This document shows positions 22,443 through 28,763 of a stretch of DNA of 29,103 bases, one piece after another; positions within the stretch are counted from its first letter, which is position 1, and every line of letters begins with the position of its first letter. Under the pieces are notes generated by a model that worked only from the letters and a program-made list of their open reading frames with translations, did no database searches and was not told where the DNA came from. The position numbers and the translations under genes were made by a program. Source of the DNA: a virus; the IMG/VR virus record IMGVR_UViG_3300042395_000174, positions 1 through 29,103 of that record; one strand, 5' to 3'.

Positions 22443-22651
22443 GCGATCCCCACGGGTGCGGGGCGACGGGCATCGGCTTCCGCGAGCGCGTCAGCCAGCG
22501 CACGGAGCGCGTCGGGGATCGTGGCGCGGCCAATGACGTGTCCGGCGTAGCCGGGGATGGTCGCCGCGAGGGTCACACCGTGGGCGGTGTAGTCGATGCT
22601 GATGGCCGCATCGTGGGGGGTGCGCCTTCGGGCGCGGGGGGTGCTGGACAT
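22439..22651 (-). CDS. Small basic protein of unknown function
   Basis: This 70-residue protein starts at ATG 22651, seven to eight nt after AAGGAGG. An in-frame ATG upstream lies before this ribosome-binding site and is rejected. The N-terminus is Arg-rich (TPRARRRTP), followed by a beta-hairpin-like ISIDYTAHGVTLAATIPGYAGHVIG and an Ala-rich helix. It is the first gene of an operon with the DUF2325 protein and begins below a clear promoter. No function can be assigned. Confidence 0.75.
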   Translation of the reverse strand: MSSTPRARRRTPHDAAISIDYTAHGVTLAATIPGYAGHVIGRATIPDALRALADALAEADARRPAPVGIA

Positions 22652-22680
22652 GGGAGCCGCCTCCTTGGTGCGGCCCATTC

Positions 22681-22708
22681 ATCATAGCACCCGTTTGCCA
22701 CGGGTCAA
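22681..22708 (-). promoter_or_regulatory. Dyad promoter of the DUF2325 operon
   Basis: On the minus strand TTGACC (22703-22708) is followed after 16 nt by TATGAT (22681-22686). The dyad TTGAC-N4-GGCAA begins at the -35 box. AAGGAGG and ATG 22651 follow at normal leader distance. Confidence 0.83.
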
Positions 22709-22756
22709 GGGGCGTCGGGCAGAATAGTGCTAGCGGGACAGGTCGGCGCGAATCAG

Positions 22757-22784
22757 AAGGGGGAGGGCTTTCGCCCTCCCCCTT
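22757..22784 (-). terminator. 12-bp stem terminator
   Basis: AAGGGGGAGGGC (22757-22768) pairs perfectly with GCCCTCCCCCTT (22773-22784) around a TTTC loop. It lies 49 nt below the stop of the 84-residue gene at 22833 and ahead of the next dyad promoter, so it should separate the two transcripts. The flanking T run is short on the minus strand. Confidence 0.78.
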
Positions 22785-22832
22785 CACCCTACCAGCAGCA
22801 CACCACGTCGTCGGACCACCGACAGAACGAGT

Positions 22833-23087
22833 CTAGCGTGGACGCCGCATGTAGGCCAGCGTCAGACGAAGACTCGCGTCGTGAACGGTTTCGTGCGCGG
22901 TGATCTCCTCGTCCGGTGTCATGGCGACCCACTCGCCGGATGAGAGCCGCCCCGTCACCCCGATGGCCGTGCCTTCCTTTGTGCGCCACGCTCGCAGCGT
23001 GCCGGGCACAAGGTCGAAGTCAGCGAGGTCATCGGGCGGGTCGTTCGCGTCAGTGGGCGGTGGGTCCAGTTTCAGTGCAGCAGCCAT
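22833..23087 (-). CDS. Small protein of unknown function under a dyad promoter
   Basis: This 84-residue acidic protein starts at ATG 23087 preceded by AAGGAGG. Its N-terminus is Asp/Pro-rich (LDPPPTDANDPPDDLADFD). A beta-rich centre follows (LRAWRTKEGTAIGVTGRLSSGEWVAMT), then a helix ending in a basic tail. No family is recognised. It is transcribed alone: a dyad promoter lies 25 nt upstream and a terminator follows. A monocistronic gene under the shared operator could be a phage regulatory or host-takeover protein, but that is speculation from its position. Confidence 0.82.
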   Translation of the reverse strand: MAAALKLDPPPTDANDPPDDLADFDLVPGTLRAWRTKEGTAIGVTGRLSSGEWVAMTPDEEITAHETVHDASLRLTLAYMRRPR

Positions 23088-23111
23088 CGGGTGCCTCCTT
23101 GTGGCCTCCAG

Positions 23112-23140
23112 AGACTAGTCCCCGCGTTGCCATTCGGCAA
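23112..23140 (-). promoter_or_regulatory. Dyad promoter of the 84-residue gene
   Basis: On the minus strand TTGCCG (23135-23140) is 17 nt from TAGTCT (23112-23117). TTGCC-N4-GGCAA here is a perfect palindrome, the most symmetric of the five. The core promoter boxes are the weakest, apart from the AAGGAGG that follows. Confidence 0.7.
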
Positions 23141-23157
23141 GGTGCCGCCTATGCCCG

Positions 23158-23694
23158 TCAGTCGTTCGTGTGCGCCCCGCAGCCACAAGTACGGCGTCCG
23201 TTCAACAGGTGGCCGTGCGCGACACGATGAAGCGTGAGGTTCGGGATCTGCGCCGTCTTGACCATCGCCGGGAGGTCGGCATGGTCGTCGTAAAGGTGGA
23301 TGTCGTCCTCGTCGTCGGCAAGGTCGCGGATGAGCCGCAGTTTCACGTCGGGGATGCGCTCCCCGGCCCGCCGGAACCGGGGCACCGGGATCGTCCCCTC
23401 CAGAACCGCCAGACCGGGAGCCACGTCGGGGTCGTTGGCGTGAGCGTCCAGCCACTCGTCCACGGCTTCGGGCGCACGCCCGCTGAACAGGACATGCCGC
23501 CCCGGCGTGCGGGCCATCAACTCCCACATCGCCGGGAAGGGCGCAGTCTCCGCGAGAGCGATGCGCGCATACCGCACGTCCCGCCACCACGCCGATCCGT
23601 CAACCTCGGGGTGCTGGCGAGCCAGCCGCTCCACGACTTCGTTGGAGGCGGCGAGGGTGTCGTCAAAGTCCCAGAGGTTGAGCCGCGTCGTCAT
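23158..23694 (-). CDS. HAD-superfamily hydrolase (phosphatase-like)
   Basis: This 178-residue protein has the haloacid dehalogenase motifs. These are DFDDT (Asp9, Asp11, Thr13) as nucleophile motif I, LFSGR (Ser71) as motif II, Lys118 in DVKLRLI, and YDDHAD (Asp136, Asp137) as motif IV. The enzyme is probably a metal-dependent phosphatase on a small phosphorylated molecule or nucleic-acid end. The small size and cap region resemble HAD phosphatases of phages that act on nucleotides or DNA/RNA ends. The C-terminus has a short CGCGAH segment that could bind metal. ATG 23694 overlaps the upstream stop as ATGA. Confidence 0.88.
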   Translation of the reverse strand: MTTRLNLWDFDDTLAASNEVVERLARQHPEVDGSAWWRDVRYARIALAETAPFPAMWELMARTPGRHVLFSGRAPEAVDEWLDAHANDPDVAPGLAVLEGTIPVPRFRRAGERIPDVKLRLIRDLADDEDDIHLYDDHADLPAMVKTAQIPNLTLHRVAHGHLLNGRRTCGCGAHTND

Positions 23695-24257
23695 GGCTCG
23701 GTCTGCATCTCCCACCACGCCTTGCTCCAGACCCACCCGCTCCACGCCGCGACGGCGAGGGCCGCAGCCTGCGTAGCGTACCCCAATGCCTTCTCGTCCT
23801 TCTTCTTCAGCCGGTGCCCGGCGTAGAAGATGACGGGAGCGCAGACCAAGAACGCCGCCAGCCGAAGGGGCTGAACCTGCGTGCGCTCTACGTCGTAGGA
23901 CACGCAGAGGTAGGGCTTGCCGTCCACGCGAGTCTTGCTGACGGCTCCCGCATCGGGGAGCCTCTGCCCGGTCACGCCGGGGTAGCCGTAGGCTGGCACT
24001 TGTCCTCCCGCTTCAAGGATCGCGGCGACCGCATCCCGCCGCGACGTAGCCCCTGCGGGATCATTCCCGCTAGCCAGCACGTCGCACGTCAAGCGTCCGA
24101 TCCAAAACCACACGTCTTCTTGTCCGCGCCGCAACGCGGCAGCATCCCCGCGACGGCGCGCACGCTCCCGTGCTGCAACCGCGCCCCGAAGGCGAAGTGT
24201 CCACGCCGGAAGCCGATCCGCATGTTCTTCGGGGGGTAGGCCATAGGGCGCGGGCAT
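23691..24257 (-). CDS. Membrane-associated protein of unknown function
   Basis: This 188-residue protein has a basic N-terminal helical half (about residues 12-75, many Arg and Ala) and two hydrophobic segments near the end, about 131-147 (LRLAAFLVCAPVIFYAG) and 158-177. Charged residues, KKKDEK, lie between them. I do not recognise a family. It begins at ATG 24257 without a strong ribosome-binding site, and a downstream start is possible. The overlap of the next gene's ATG with its stop links it to the HAD phosphatase. It is divergent from the lysis cassette, the 204-nt gap between them being non-coding. Confidence 0.7.
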   Translation of the reverse strand: MPAPYGLPPEEHADRLPAWTLRLRGAVAARERARRRGDAAALRRGQEDVWFWIGRLTCDVLASGNDPAGATSRRDAVAAILEAGGQVPAYGYPGVTGQRLPDAGAVSKTRVDGKPYLCVSYDVERTQVQPLRLAAFLVCAPVIFYAGHRLKKKDEKALGYATQAAALAVAAWSGWVWSKAWWEMQTEP

Positions 24258-24461
24258 GACCGCACACTATCGGGGAATGGCCCTCGGCGGTGGGGCGTGT
24301 GGCCCTCGGCGTTGGGCATAGCGGGCGACGTACCGCAAAGAGGCGACTACCACCGGGACATGGCCGACTGCACCACCCGCCTCGGAGACAGCGCAGATCC
24401 CTGCGCGGTTGTGCCGGGAGCAGTGCTGCGCTTCGCCTTCGACACCCCAAAGGAGGCACCC
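24258..24461. promoter_or_regulatory. 204-nt divergent gap with a tandem 12-bp repeat
   Basis: This gap separates the minus-strand membrane protein from the plus-strand lysis genes. It contains two copies of TGGCCCTCGGCG (24278-24289 and 24300-24311), 22 bp apart. The 22-bp units are otherwise imperfect copies. No convincing -35/-10 pair is seen for either strand. GATAGT at about 24267 is a candidate -10 for the minus-strand gene. The frame of the next gene is open from 24297, so part of this stretch would be coding if an upstream start were used, but AGGAGG at 24451 favours GTG 24462. Confidence 0.5.
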
Positions 24462-24995
24462 GTGGAACCCACCGCACCCATCGCCGCCGCGCCTGTGGCC
24501 GCTGTACCCGTCGCACCTGTGGCTGCTGCCCCTGTGGTCGTTGCTCCCGTTGACCCGGCGACGCTGACCGCGACGACGGCCCCGGCCCCTGCGGCCCCGA
24601 CGCCCGCCGACATCGGCGCACTGGCCCAGCAGGGTGGCGGTGGCATGACGGGCATCATCCTCGCAGTCATCGCGGTCGCCGGGGGCGGCGCGGCCATGAA
24701 GTTCTACTCCCAGCGCAGCGAGCAGCAGTACGAACTCGCCAAGGAGAAGATGAAGATGGAGCAGGCGGCGCAGGGCTTGAACGGTGCCCAGCCCCCGCCT
24801 TGCCAGACCGCGAACGCCGCCATCGAGCAGCGGATCGCCGCGCTCACCGCTCGCGTCGAAGCCGCCGAAGCGAAGGCCGCTGCGGCAGAGAAGAAGAGCG
24901 CGAGCCTGTCGGCTGACTTTGACGCCGAAGCACTGGAGCGGAAGGTCAAGCGGCTGGAGAAGAACGTGAAAGAGATGCTGGAGGACAAGGTCTGA
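24462..24995 (+). CDS. Membrane protein with Pro/Ala/Val-rich N-tail and coiled coil
   Basis: This 177-residue protein begins at GTG 24462, preceded by AAAGGAGG. The first residues, (M)EPTAP, match those of the next gene (MEPTP), which supports this start. An ATG at 24360 in the same frame has a poor ribosome-binding site. Residues 1-50 are almost only Ala, Pro, Val and Thr; 63-79 form a membrane segment (GIILAVIAVAGGGAAMK). About 85-177 are a strongly charged helix with heptad repeats, likely a coiled coil. The layout suits a phage envelope protein working with the holin, possibly a spanin- or antiholin-like partner, but there is no homologue I can name. Confidence 0.78.
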   Translation: MEPTAPIAAAPVAAVPVAPVAAAPVVVAPVDPATLTATTAPAPAAPTPADIGALAQQGGGGMTGIILAVIAVAGGGAAMKFYSQRSEQQYELAKEKMKMEQAAQGLNGAQPPPCQTANAAIEQRIAALTARVEAAEAKAAAAEKKSASLSADFDAEALERKVKRLEKNVKEMLEDKV

Positions 24996-25558
24996 TGGAA
25001 CCCACCCCAACCGTGCCCACGCAAGCCGTACCCGTTACGGCTCCCGTGGATGCTGCACCCGCCGCCGACGCTGCCCCCACTGCTCCTGTGGCTGCTGACG
25101 CCCCCGCACCCGACGTGGCAAGCCCTGCGGCTGCGGACGATGCTCCTGTTGACGCAGTGGACGCCGACGCTGGTGTTCAGCCTGTTGTAGTCGCGGTCCC
25201 GCACCACGCCCCGGCGCGCACCTACCCGTCGCTCTACGACTCGACCTTGACGACGATCCTCGCCATCGTCCTCGGCATGAGCATCATCGGCGGCATCCAG
25301 TTTGCGGTGAACCGGATGTTCAAGAACGCGAAGGACGAGTACGCCGCGCTCACGCAGTTCGTCGTGAGCATGGTCGCGCTCGTCGTCGGGGCCTACCTCG
25401 TGGATCTGGTGATCAGCGGCCCCGACACGTCGCTGCTCTCCGCGAGCGAGAAGGCCACGATCCTCGACTTCGTGAAGGCGAACGTCGCCCTCGTCTTCGG
25501 CTACTACTTCGGGTCGCGCAGCCGTACCCCGCCCCCTTCTTCCACCCCCTCGGAGTGA
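24995..25558 (+). CDS. Holin-like membrane protein
   Basis: This 187-residue protein has an unusually long Ala/Pro/Val/Asp-rich N-terminal tail (1-75). Two or three hydrophobic segments follow: about 85-105 (TTILAIVLGMSIIGGIQFA), 121-140 (QFVVSMVALVVGAYLVDLVI), and a weaker one at 158-173. A polar C-terminal tail, SRSRTPPPSSTPSE, ends the protein. The membrane-segment count, position directly upstream of the endolysin and short charged end are typical of holins, which form holes in the host membrane to trigger lysis. The start ATG overlaps the previous stop as TGATG. The long disordered N-tail is not typical and may be a regulatory extension. The holin call is inference from context and topology. 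Confidence 0.75.
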   Translation: MEPTPTVPTQAVPVTAPVDAAPAADAAPTAPVAADAPAPDVASPAAADDAPVDAVDADAGVQPVVVAVPHHAPARTYPSLYDSTLTTILAIVLGMSIIGGIQFAVNRMFKNAKDEYAALTQFVVSMVALVVGAYLVDLVISGPDTSLLSASEKATILDFVKANVALVFGYYFGSRSRTPPPSSTPSE

Positions 25559-25560
25559 CC

Positions 25561-26265
25561 ATGACCCCCACGGCCTCGCAGAAGCACGTCATCGACTGCG
25601 TCCTCTCGATCTTTGAGACAGGGCGCGTCCCCACCGCTGCCTCCTACGCTACCTGCACCATCCTCCCCGACGGGGCGGGGATCTCCTACGGGAAGCACCA
25701 ATGCACCGACCGCGCCGGGAGCCTCGACGCGGTGGTCAAGCGGTACATCGAACTCGGGGGCGCGCACGCGGCGGCGTTGCAGGGGATGCTCCCGCTGCTC
25801 GCCAGCAACGCCAGCACGAAAGAGCCGCCGAAGGGTCCGCACTCTGCGCCGGTCGCCGCGCTCATGCAGACGTTGCGGACGGCGGGTGCCGACCCGCTCA
25901 TGCAGCGGGCGCAAGACGAAGTGTTCGACCGCGATTACTTCGCCCCGGCAGTGAACCTCGCGCAGCAGATCGGGCTGAAGACGGCTCTCGGGCTGCTCGT
26001 GGTCTACGACTCGTGCATCCACAGTGGCCCCGGCGGGGTGACGATGATCCGGCAAAAGTTCGCGGAGAAGTCGCCCGCGAACGGCGGCGACGAGAAGGCG
26101 TGGGTGCTGGCCTACATCCGCACCCGCCGCAACTGGCTGGCGACGCACTCCATGACGGTGCTGCACGCGACGGTCTACCGGATGGACGCACTGAAGGCCA
26201 TCGCGGACGCGGGCAACTGGGACTTGGCGACACCGCTCACCGTGCGTGGTCAGCGCATCGCGTGA
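25561..26265 (+). CDS. Endolysin-like glycoside hydrolase, GH46 chitosanase-like
   Basis: This 234-residue protein resembles the chitosanase (GH46-type) fold used by some phage lysins. Near the start is SIFETG with Glu19, in the place of the chitosanase catalytic glutamate. Asp37 follows 18 residues later, immediately before GAGISYGKHQ, a block I associate with this family; the characterised chitosanase has the same 18-residue spacing. Later VYDSCIHSGPGG and FRQ/RQKF-like helices fit the family. It probably cuts the host cell wall after holin action, although true chitosanase activity cannot be excluded. There is no signal peptide. ATG 25561 is preferred for its GGAG; a GTG at 25555 overlapping the holin stop is possible. 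The stop overlaps the next GTG. Confidence 0.82.
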   Translation: MTPTASQKHVIDCVLSIFETGRVPTAASYATCTILPDGAGISYGKHQCTDRAGSLDAVVKRYIELGGAHAAALQGMLPLLASNASTKEPPKGPHSAPVAALMQTLRTAGADPLMQRAQDEVFDRDYFAPAVNLAQQIGLKTALGLLVVYDSCIHSGPGGVTMIRQKFAEKSPANGGDEKAWVLAYIRTRRNWLATHSMTVLHATVYRMDALKAIADAGNWDLATPLTVRGQRIA

Positions 26266-26648
26266 TCTACATCGTACCTGTTGCCTTCGCCCTCTCGACC
26301 CCTGCGTGGGGTCTAGAGGACTGCGGGCTGCTGCCCGGCGAACGCTGGTGGGTCGTCACAGGCGGGCTGCTCGTCGCGGACGATGGCCGGGTCGTGGACG
26401 CGGCAGGGTGCATCATCCCCGCCGGGGTGACGCTCTCTCTCCGCGTTGAGAACGTGGCCCCGCCGACGGTGCTGACCATCACGCCGCCGTGCGGCGAAGC
26501 GGAAACGGCGTTCATCGCCCGCGAAGGCGCGAAGGCCCGCGACTACCTAGAGAGCCGGGGCGTTCGCGACATTGAGATCATCGTCGCGGCGTGCGCGGCG
26601 GTGCCCATCATCACGGCGACGATCAAGGGTGGGGACGGCGGGACTTGA
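26262..26648 (+). CDS. Small secreted protein ending the lysis cassette
   Basis: This 128-residue protein begins with GTG in a GTGA overlap with the endolysin stop. Residues 1-17 (a hydrophobic VIYIVPVAFALSTPAWG run) form a likely signal peptide with a cleavage site after the AWG. No lipobox is seen, since the first cysteine (Cys21) follows LED. Four cysteines (21, 50, 77 and one near 109) could make two disulfides in the periplasm or outside the cell. The end carries an amphipathic helix. A spanin or cell-surface accessory protein is suggested by position. Its last seven codons and stop lie within the tRNA gene on the other strand, the TGA falling in the T arm. Confidence 0.75.
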   Translation: MIYIVPVAFALSTPAWGLEDCGLLPGERWWVVTGGLLVADDGRVVDAAGCIIPAGVTLSLRVENVAPPTVLTITPPCGEAETAFIAREGAKARDYLESRGVRDIEIIVAACAAVPIITATIKGGDGGT

Positions 26649-26712
26649 ACCCGCACTCCGTGTCGGAACCCGCTTTTGAGGCGGGCGCGTCTACCATTCC
26701 AGCCACGTCCCC
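26630..26712 (-). tRNA. tRNA-Leu(CAA)
   Basis: On the minus strand the acceptor GGGGACG (26706-26712) pairs with CGTCCCC (26631-26637), followed by the discriminator A (26630). The D arm contains GGAATGGTAGACGC. The anticodon stem CCCGC/GCGGG encloses CTCAAAA, giving anticodon CAA. A TCCG-ACA-CGGA variable arm marks a class II tRNA, and the T arm GCGGG-TTCAAGT-CCCGC is perfect. It reads the leucine codon TTG, used often in these genes despite the high GC. The CCA end is not encoded. The gene lies 7 nt below the stop of the 66-residue gene, so it is probably processed from that operon's transcript. Confidence 0.95.
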
Positions 26713-26719
26713 GTGAGGG

Positions 26720-26920
26720 CTACCCGCGCAGCCACGCCGCCAGACGGGCGAAGAAGCCCGCCGCCGGGACGGGCGCAACGAGGTGCGGGTACTTCAGCGA
26801 CCGCTCGCGGATGCGCTCGACTTCGTTGTCGGTGAGCAGCCAGTGTTCGATCCCGCCCGTGCGGGTGCGGATCGCGAGTTGCCAGTAGGCACCGGACTTC
26901 GTGAGGATAGAGAGGTTCAT
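26720..26920 (-). CDS. Small protein of unknown function
   Basis: This 66-residue protein starts at ATG 26920, overlapping its upstream neighbour by 4 nt. It is a compact alpha/beta protein (SGAYWQLAIRTRTGGIEHWLLTD, then a helix NEVERIRERSLKYP), ending in a hydrophobic/basic AGFFARLAAWLRG. No family is recognised. A longer reading exists in the same frame, but it only covers Arg-rich shadow sequence. It is the last protein gene of the small-gene operon before the tRNA. Confidence 0.78.
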   Translation of the reverse strand: MNLSILTKSGAYWQLAIRTRTGGIEHWLLTDNEVERIRERSLKYPHLVAPVPAAGFFARLAAWLRG

Positions 26921-27171
26921 CGTGATGCTCGTTTCGTGACGGCGTGCGCTCGGATCGCTTGTGCCAGTTCTGTCCCGGTGGCGCACGCGGGGGTGAAGGT
27001 GGACTTCATGGTATCGGTGCCGAACACCGCGCCCGTCACCAGCACGCACCGTGAACAAGAAGCGGAAGCAGCGTGTGCGGTGAGAGCGCGGTGCAGATCG
27101 GCATCTTGCTCCCACGGCCACACGAGGTCATGGCCGTTGTCGCCGGGGAGCGTCAGAAAGAGAAGGGTCAT
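26917..27171 (-). CDS. Small protein of unknown function
   Basis: This 84-residue protein starts at ATG 27171 with a hydrophobic strand (MTLLFLTLPGDNGHDLVW). It has a CSRC pair in its centre (residues 39-42) and another cysteine at 63, which may bind metal. The start is 18 nt from the stop of the coiled-coil gene. A TTGACA immediately upstream of the ATG resembles a -35 box but no -10 is placed where it would serve this gene. The function is unknown. Confidence 0.72.
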   Translation of the reverse strand: MTLLFLTLPGDNGHDLVWPWEQDADLHRALTAHAASASCSRCVLVTGAVFGTDTMKSTFTPACATGTELAQAIRAHAVTKRASR

Positions 27172-27189
27172 GCCCTGTCAACTATCGCG

Positions 27190-27480
27190 CTATGGTACGA
27201 GCCGCTGCGGCACGGACGCCTTCGCTGCGATGGACCGGGCGGCGGCGGCGCGCTCTCCGTCCCGACGGCCCACGCCGGGGGTGAGGCCCAGTGCCACGTC
27301 GATGTCGTGGAGTTCATCCGTCATCTCGATCACCGCTTGGCCGTGCCGCGTGATCTGCTCGCGCAGGTTCCCGATGGTGTGGTCGCGCTCCGCGATGTCG
27401 TCGCGCAGCCGGTCGATGACTTCCAGCAGCGCGGCGCGTACTGCTTGGTGCTTCTTCTGCACCTTCTTCGGCGTGGTCAT
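27190..27480 (-). CDS. Small coiled-coil protein of unknown function
   Basis: This 96-residue protein begins at ATG 27480 in a 4-nt overlap. After a Lys-rich start (TTPKKVQKKH) it has a long helix with heptad spacing (about residues 12-65, AALLEVIDRLRDDIAERDHTI through MTDELHDIDVALG), consistent with a coiled coil. The C-terminus is Arg/Ala-rich. Such small coiled-coil proteins occur in phage early operons and sometimes bind host proteins, but there is no evidence for a partner. Confidence 0.75.
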   Translation of the reverse strand: MTTPKKVQKKHQAVRAALLEVIDRLRDDIAERDHTIGNLREQITRHGQAVIEMTDELHDIDVALGLTPGVGRRDGERAAAARSIAAKASVPQRLVP

Positions 27481-27800
27481 GCTCCGATCTCCGTGTGCAT
27501 GTAGGAGGCGAGCGCGCCAAACACGCGCTCGTCGTCCACGCGCTCGGCCTTGCCGTTCTGCTGGAGCGCGGCGTAGAGGCCGCGAGCGAACGCGAGACTG
27601 TGGCCCCTGCACGTCCCCGGCATGTCGAGGACCGTGCAGAGGTCGCTGCCGGGGTCCGCGACGTGATCCGTCACGTCGCACCCGATGAAGTCGCGGTCCA
27701 CCTTCAGCACGGTGAGCGTCACGGCGGTCTTGCCGTTGCGGTGCGTGTAGAAGATGCTGCTCTCGTCCTCTCGGACGCTGAAGAGTCGCGGGGGGTTCAT
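27477..27800 (-). CDS. Small protein of unknown function
   Basis: This 107-residue protein starts at ATG 27800 preceded by GGGGAG. It has a beta-rich first half (MNPPRLFSVREDESSIFYTHRNGKTAVTLTVLKVDRDFIGCDV in outline) and a helical second half (HSLAFARGLYAALQQNGKAERVDDERVFGALASYM). Three cysteines are widely spaced, at about 42, 55 and 65. The gene is linked to both neighbours by 4-nt overlaps. I see no known motif. Confidence 0.77.
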   Translation of the reverse strand: MNPPRLFSVREDESSIFYTHRNGKTAVTLTVLKVDRDFIGCDVTDHVADPGSDLCTVLDMPGTCRGHSLAFARGLYAALQQNGKAERVDDERVFGALASYMHTEIGA

Positions 27801-28141
27801 TCGCTGCTCCCCGTGTCCACGGGCGTCGGGGCGTCGGACTCCACGCCCCAACCGCTGACGAAGGCGGGGCTGATGGGGTTGCTCTCGGTCCACTGCGTCA
27901 CCACGTCCGCAGGGGCACTGACGGTTTCGATGTCCGCGAGGAAGTCGTCGCCGGGGAGCGCGAGCAGTACGCCCATGCCCTTGTCGGTCGCGACGGCGAC
28001 GAGAAACTGGAAGTCGGGGGCCTTCGCGCCGATGAGTCCGCTCTGCGCGGTGAGTTTCGCAAGGTGTTCGCGGATCGTCGCGGCGGCACCGCGCAGCCGC
28101 TCGGCGGGAGTGAGGTCATGGGGGATGAGGTCAGTGATCAC
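27797..28141 (-). CDS. Small protein of unknown function
   Basis: This 114-residue protein starts at GTG 28141 in a GTGA overlap with its upstream gene. It has an N-terminal helix (LTPAERLRGAAATIREHLAKLTAQS). A beta-rich part (FQFLVAVATDKGMGVLLALPG) and an acidic loop follow. The pattern resembles a small globular alpha/beta protein, but no family is known to me. The end is rich in Ser, Thr and Pro. Confidence 0.77.
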   Translation of the reverse strand: MITDLIPHDLTPAERLRGAAATIREHLAKLTAQSGLIGAKAPDFQFLVAVATDKGMGVLLALPGDDFLADIETVSAPADVVTQWTESNPISPAFVSGWGVESDAPTPVDTGSSE

Positions 28142-28503
28142 GGCTTCTCCTTGATGTCGGCAGGGTACGAGGGCCACTTGCCCTCTTCGATGTAGGCGGC
28201 GGCGTCGTTGAAGGCGTCGGCGCGGTAGTGCTGGCCCGTGCCCTCGCAAACCTTCCCGGCGCGGCGCAGTTCCGACACGACGCCCAGCAGGGCGGTGCGA
28301 ACGTCGTCCGCGCTGCTATGCGGGTGGGGGCAGTCGGCGCGAGGGACGTTCTCGGCGTCGGGCAGCGCGCACACGGCGCGGCAGAACGTCTGCCCGCCCC
28401 ACGTCAGCACCATCTCCATCGCGGGGTCGCCCTCCAGCGTGGTGATGTGCAGATCGGCGCGCAGCCCGTCCAGCACCAGTTTCGTCACCTCTTGCGGCGT
28501 CAT
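28138..28503 (-). CDS. Small protein of unknown function with several cysteines
   Basis: This 121-residue protein begins at ATG 28503, overlapping its upstream gene by 4 nt. An in-frame ATG 13 codons earlier is less likely because it would lie inside that gene without a ribosome-binding site. Four to five cysteines (FCRAVCALP and the CPHPHSS and KVCEG segments) and two histidines could make a zinc site, but the spacing fits no finger class I know. The C-terminal part is an ordinary amphipathic helix with an acidic end. Confidence 0.75.
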   Translation of the reverse strand: MTPQEVTKLVLDGLRADLHITTLEGDPAMEMVLTWGGQTFCRAVCALPDAENVPRADCPHPHSSADDVRTALLGVVSELRRAGKVCEGTGQHYRADAFNDAAAYIEEGKWPSYPADIKEKP

Positions 28504-28763
28504 GTGTCCCCCAGCGGCTTCGGGTGCGTGATGTGGTCCCACAGGGCTTGCGCCTCGGCGGCGGGCATGGACGGGTAGCGCGAAGCCATGCCCAGCGAGG
28601 TCGGGTTGACGCTCCGAAAGGAACCCCCCGTGCGCTCGGCATCGGCCTTCAGCACGGCGTCGATGTCAGCCGCCGACTTCCCGGCAGCGGCTCCGACGGC
28701 GATGAGGGCACGCTCGGCCACGGTGTAGTTCCGGCGCAGACTCACACGGATGGCGCGCTTCAT
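28500..28763 (-). CDS. Small helical protein of unknown function
   Basis: This 87-residue basic protein starts at ATG 28763, four nt overlapping the gene before it. The N-terminal half (MKRAIRVSLRRNYTVAERALIAV) is a strongly basic helix, and the second (GKSAADIDAVLKADAERTGGSFRSVNPTSLGMASRYP in outline) is a mixed helical region. It may be a nucleic-acid-binding or host-interacting protein, by charge alone. No further motif is seen. Confidence 0.74.
   Translation of the reverse strand: MKRAIRVSLRRNYTVAERALIAVGAAAGKSAADIDAVLKADAERTGGSFRSVNPTSLGMASRYPSMPAAEAQALWDHITHPKPLGDT

Noticed and set aside
26630-26712. tRNA-Leu as integration site for the tyrosine recombinase
   Set aside because: The tRNA is complete and there is no second copy of its 3' end in the window to mark an att site.
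26848-26861. TTGCC-N4-GGCAC near match within the 66-residue gene
   Set aside because: It is inside a coding region, one position differs, and there is no promoter around it.
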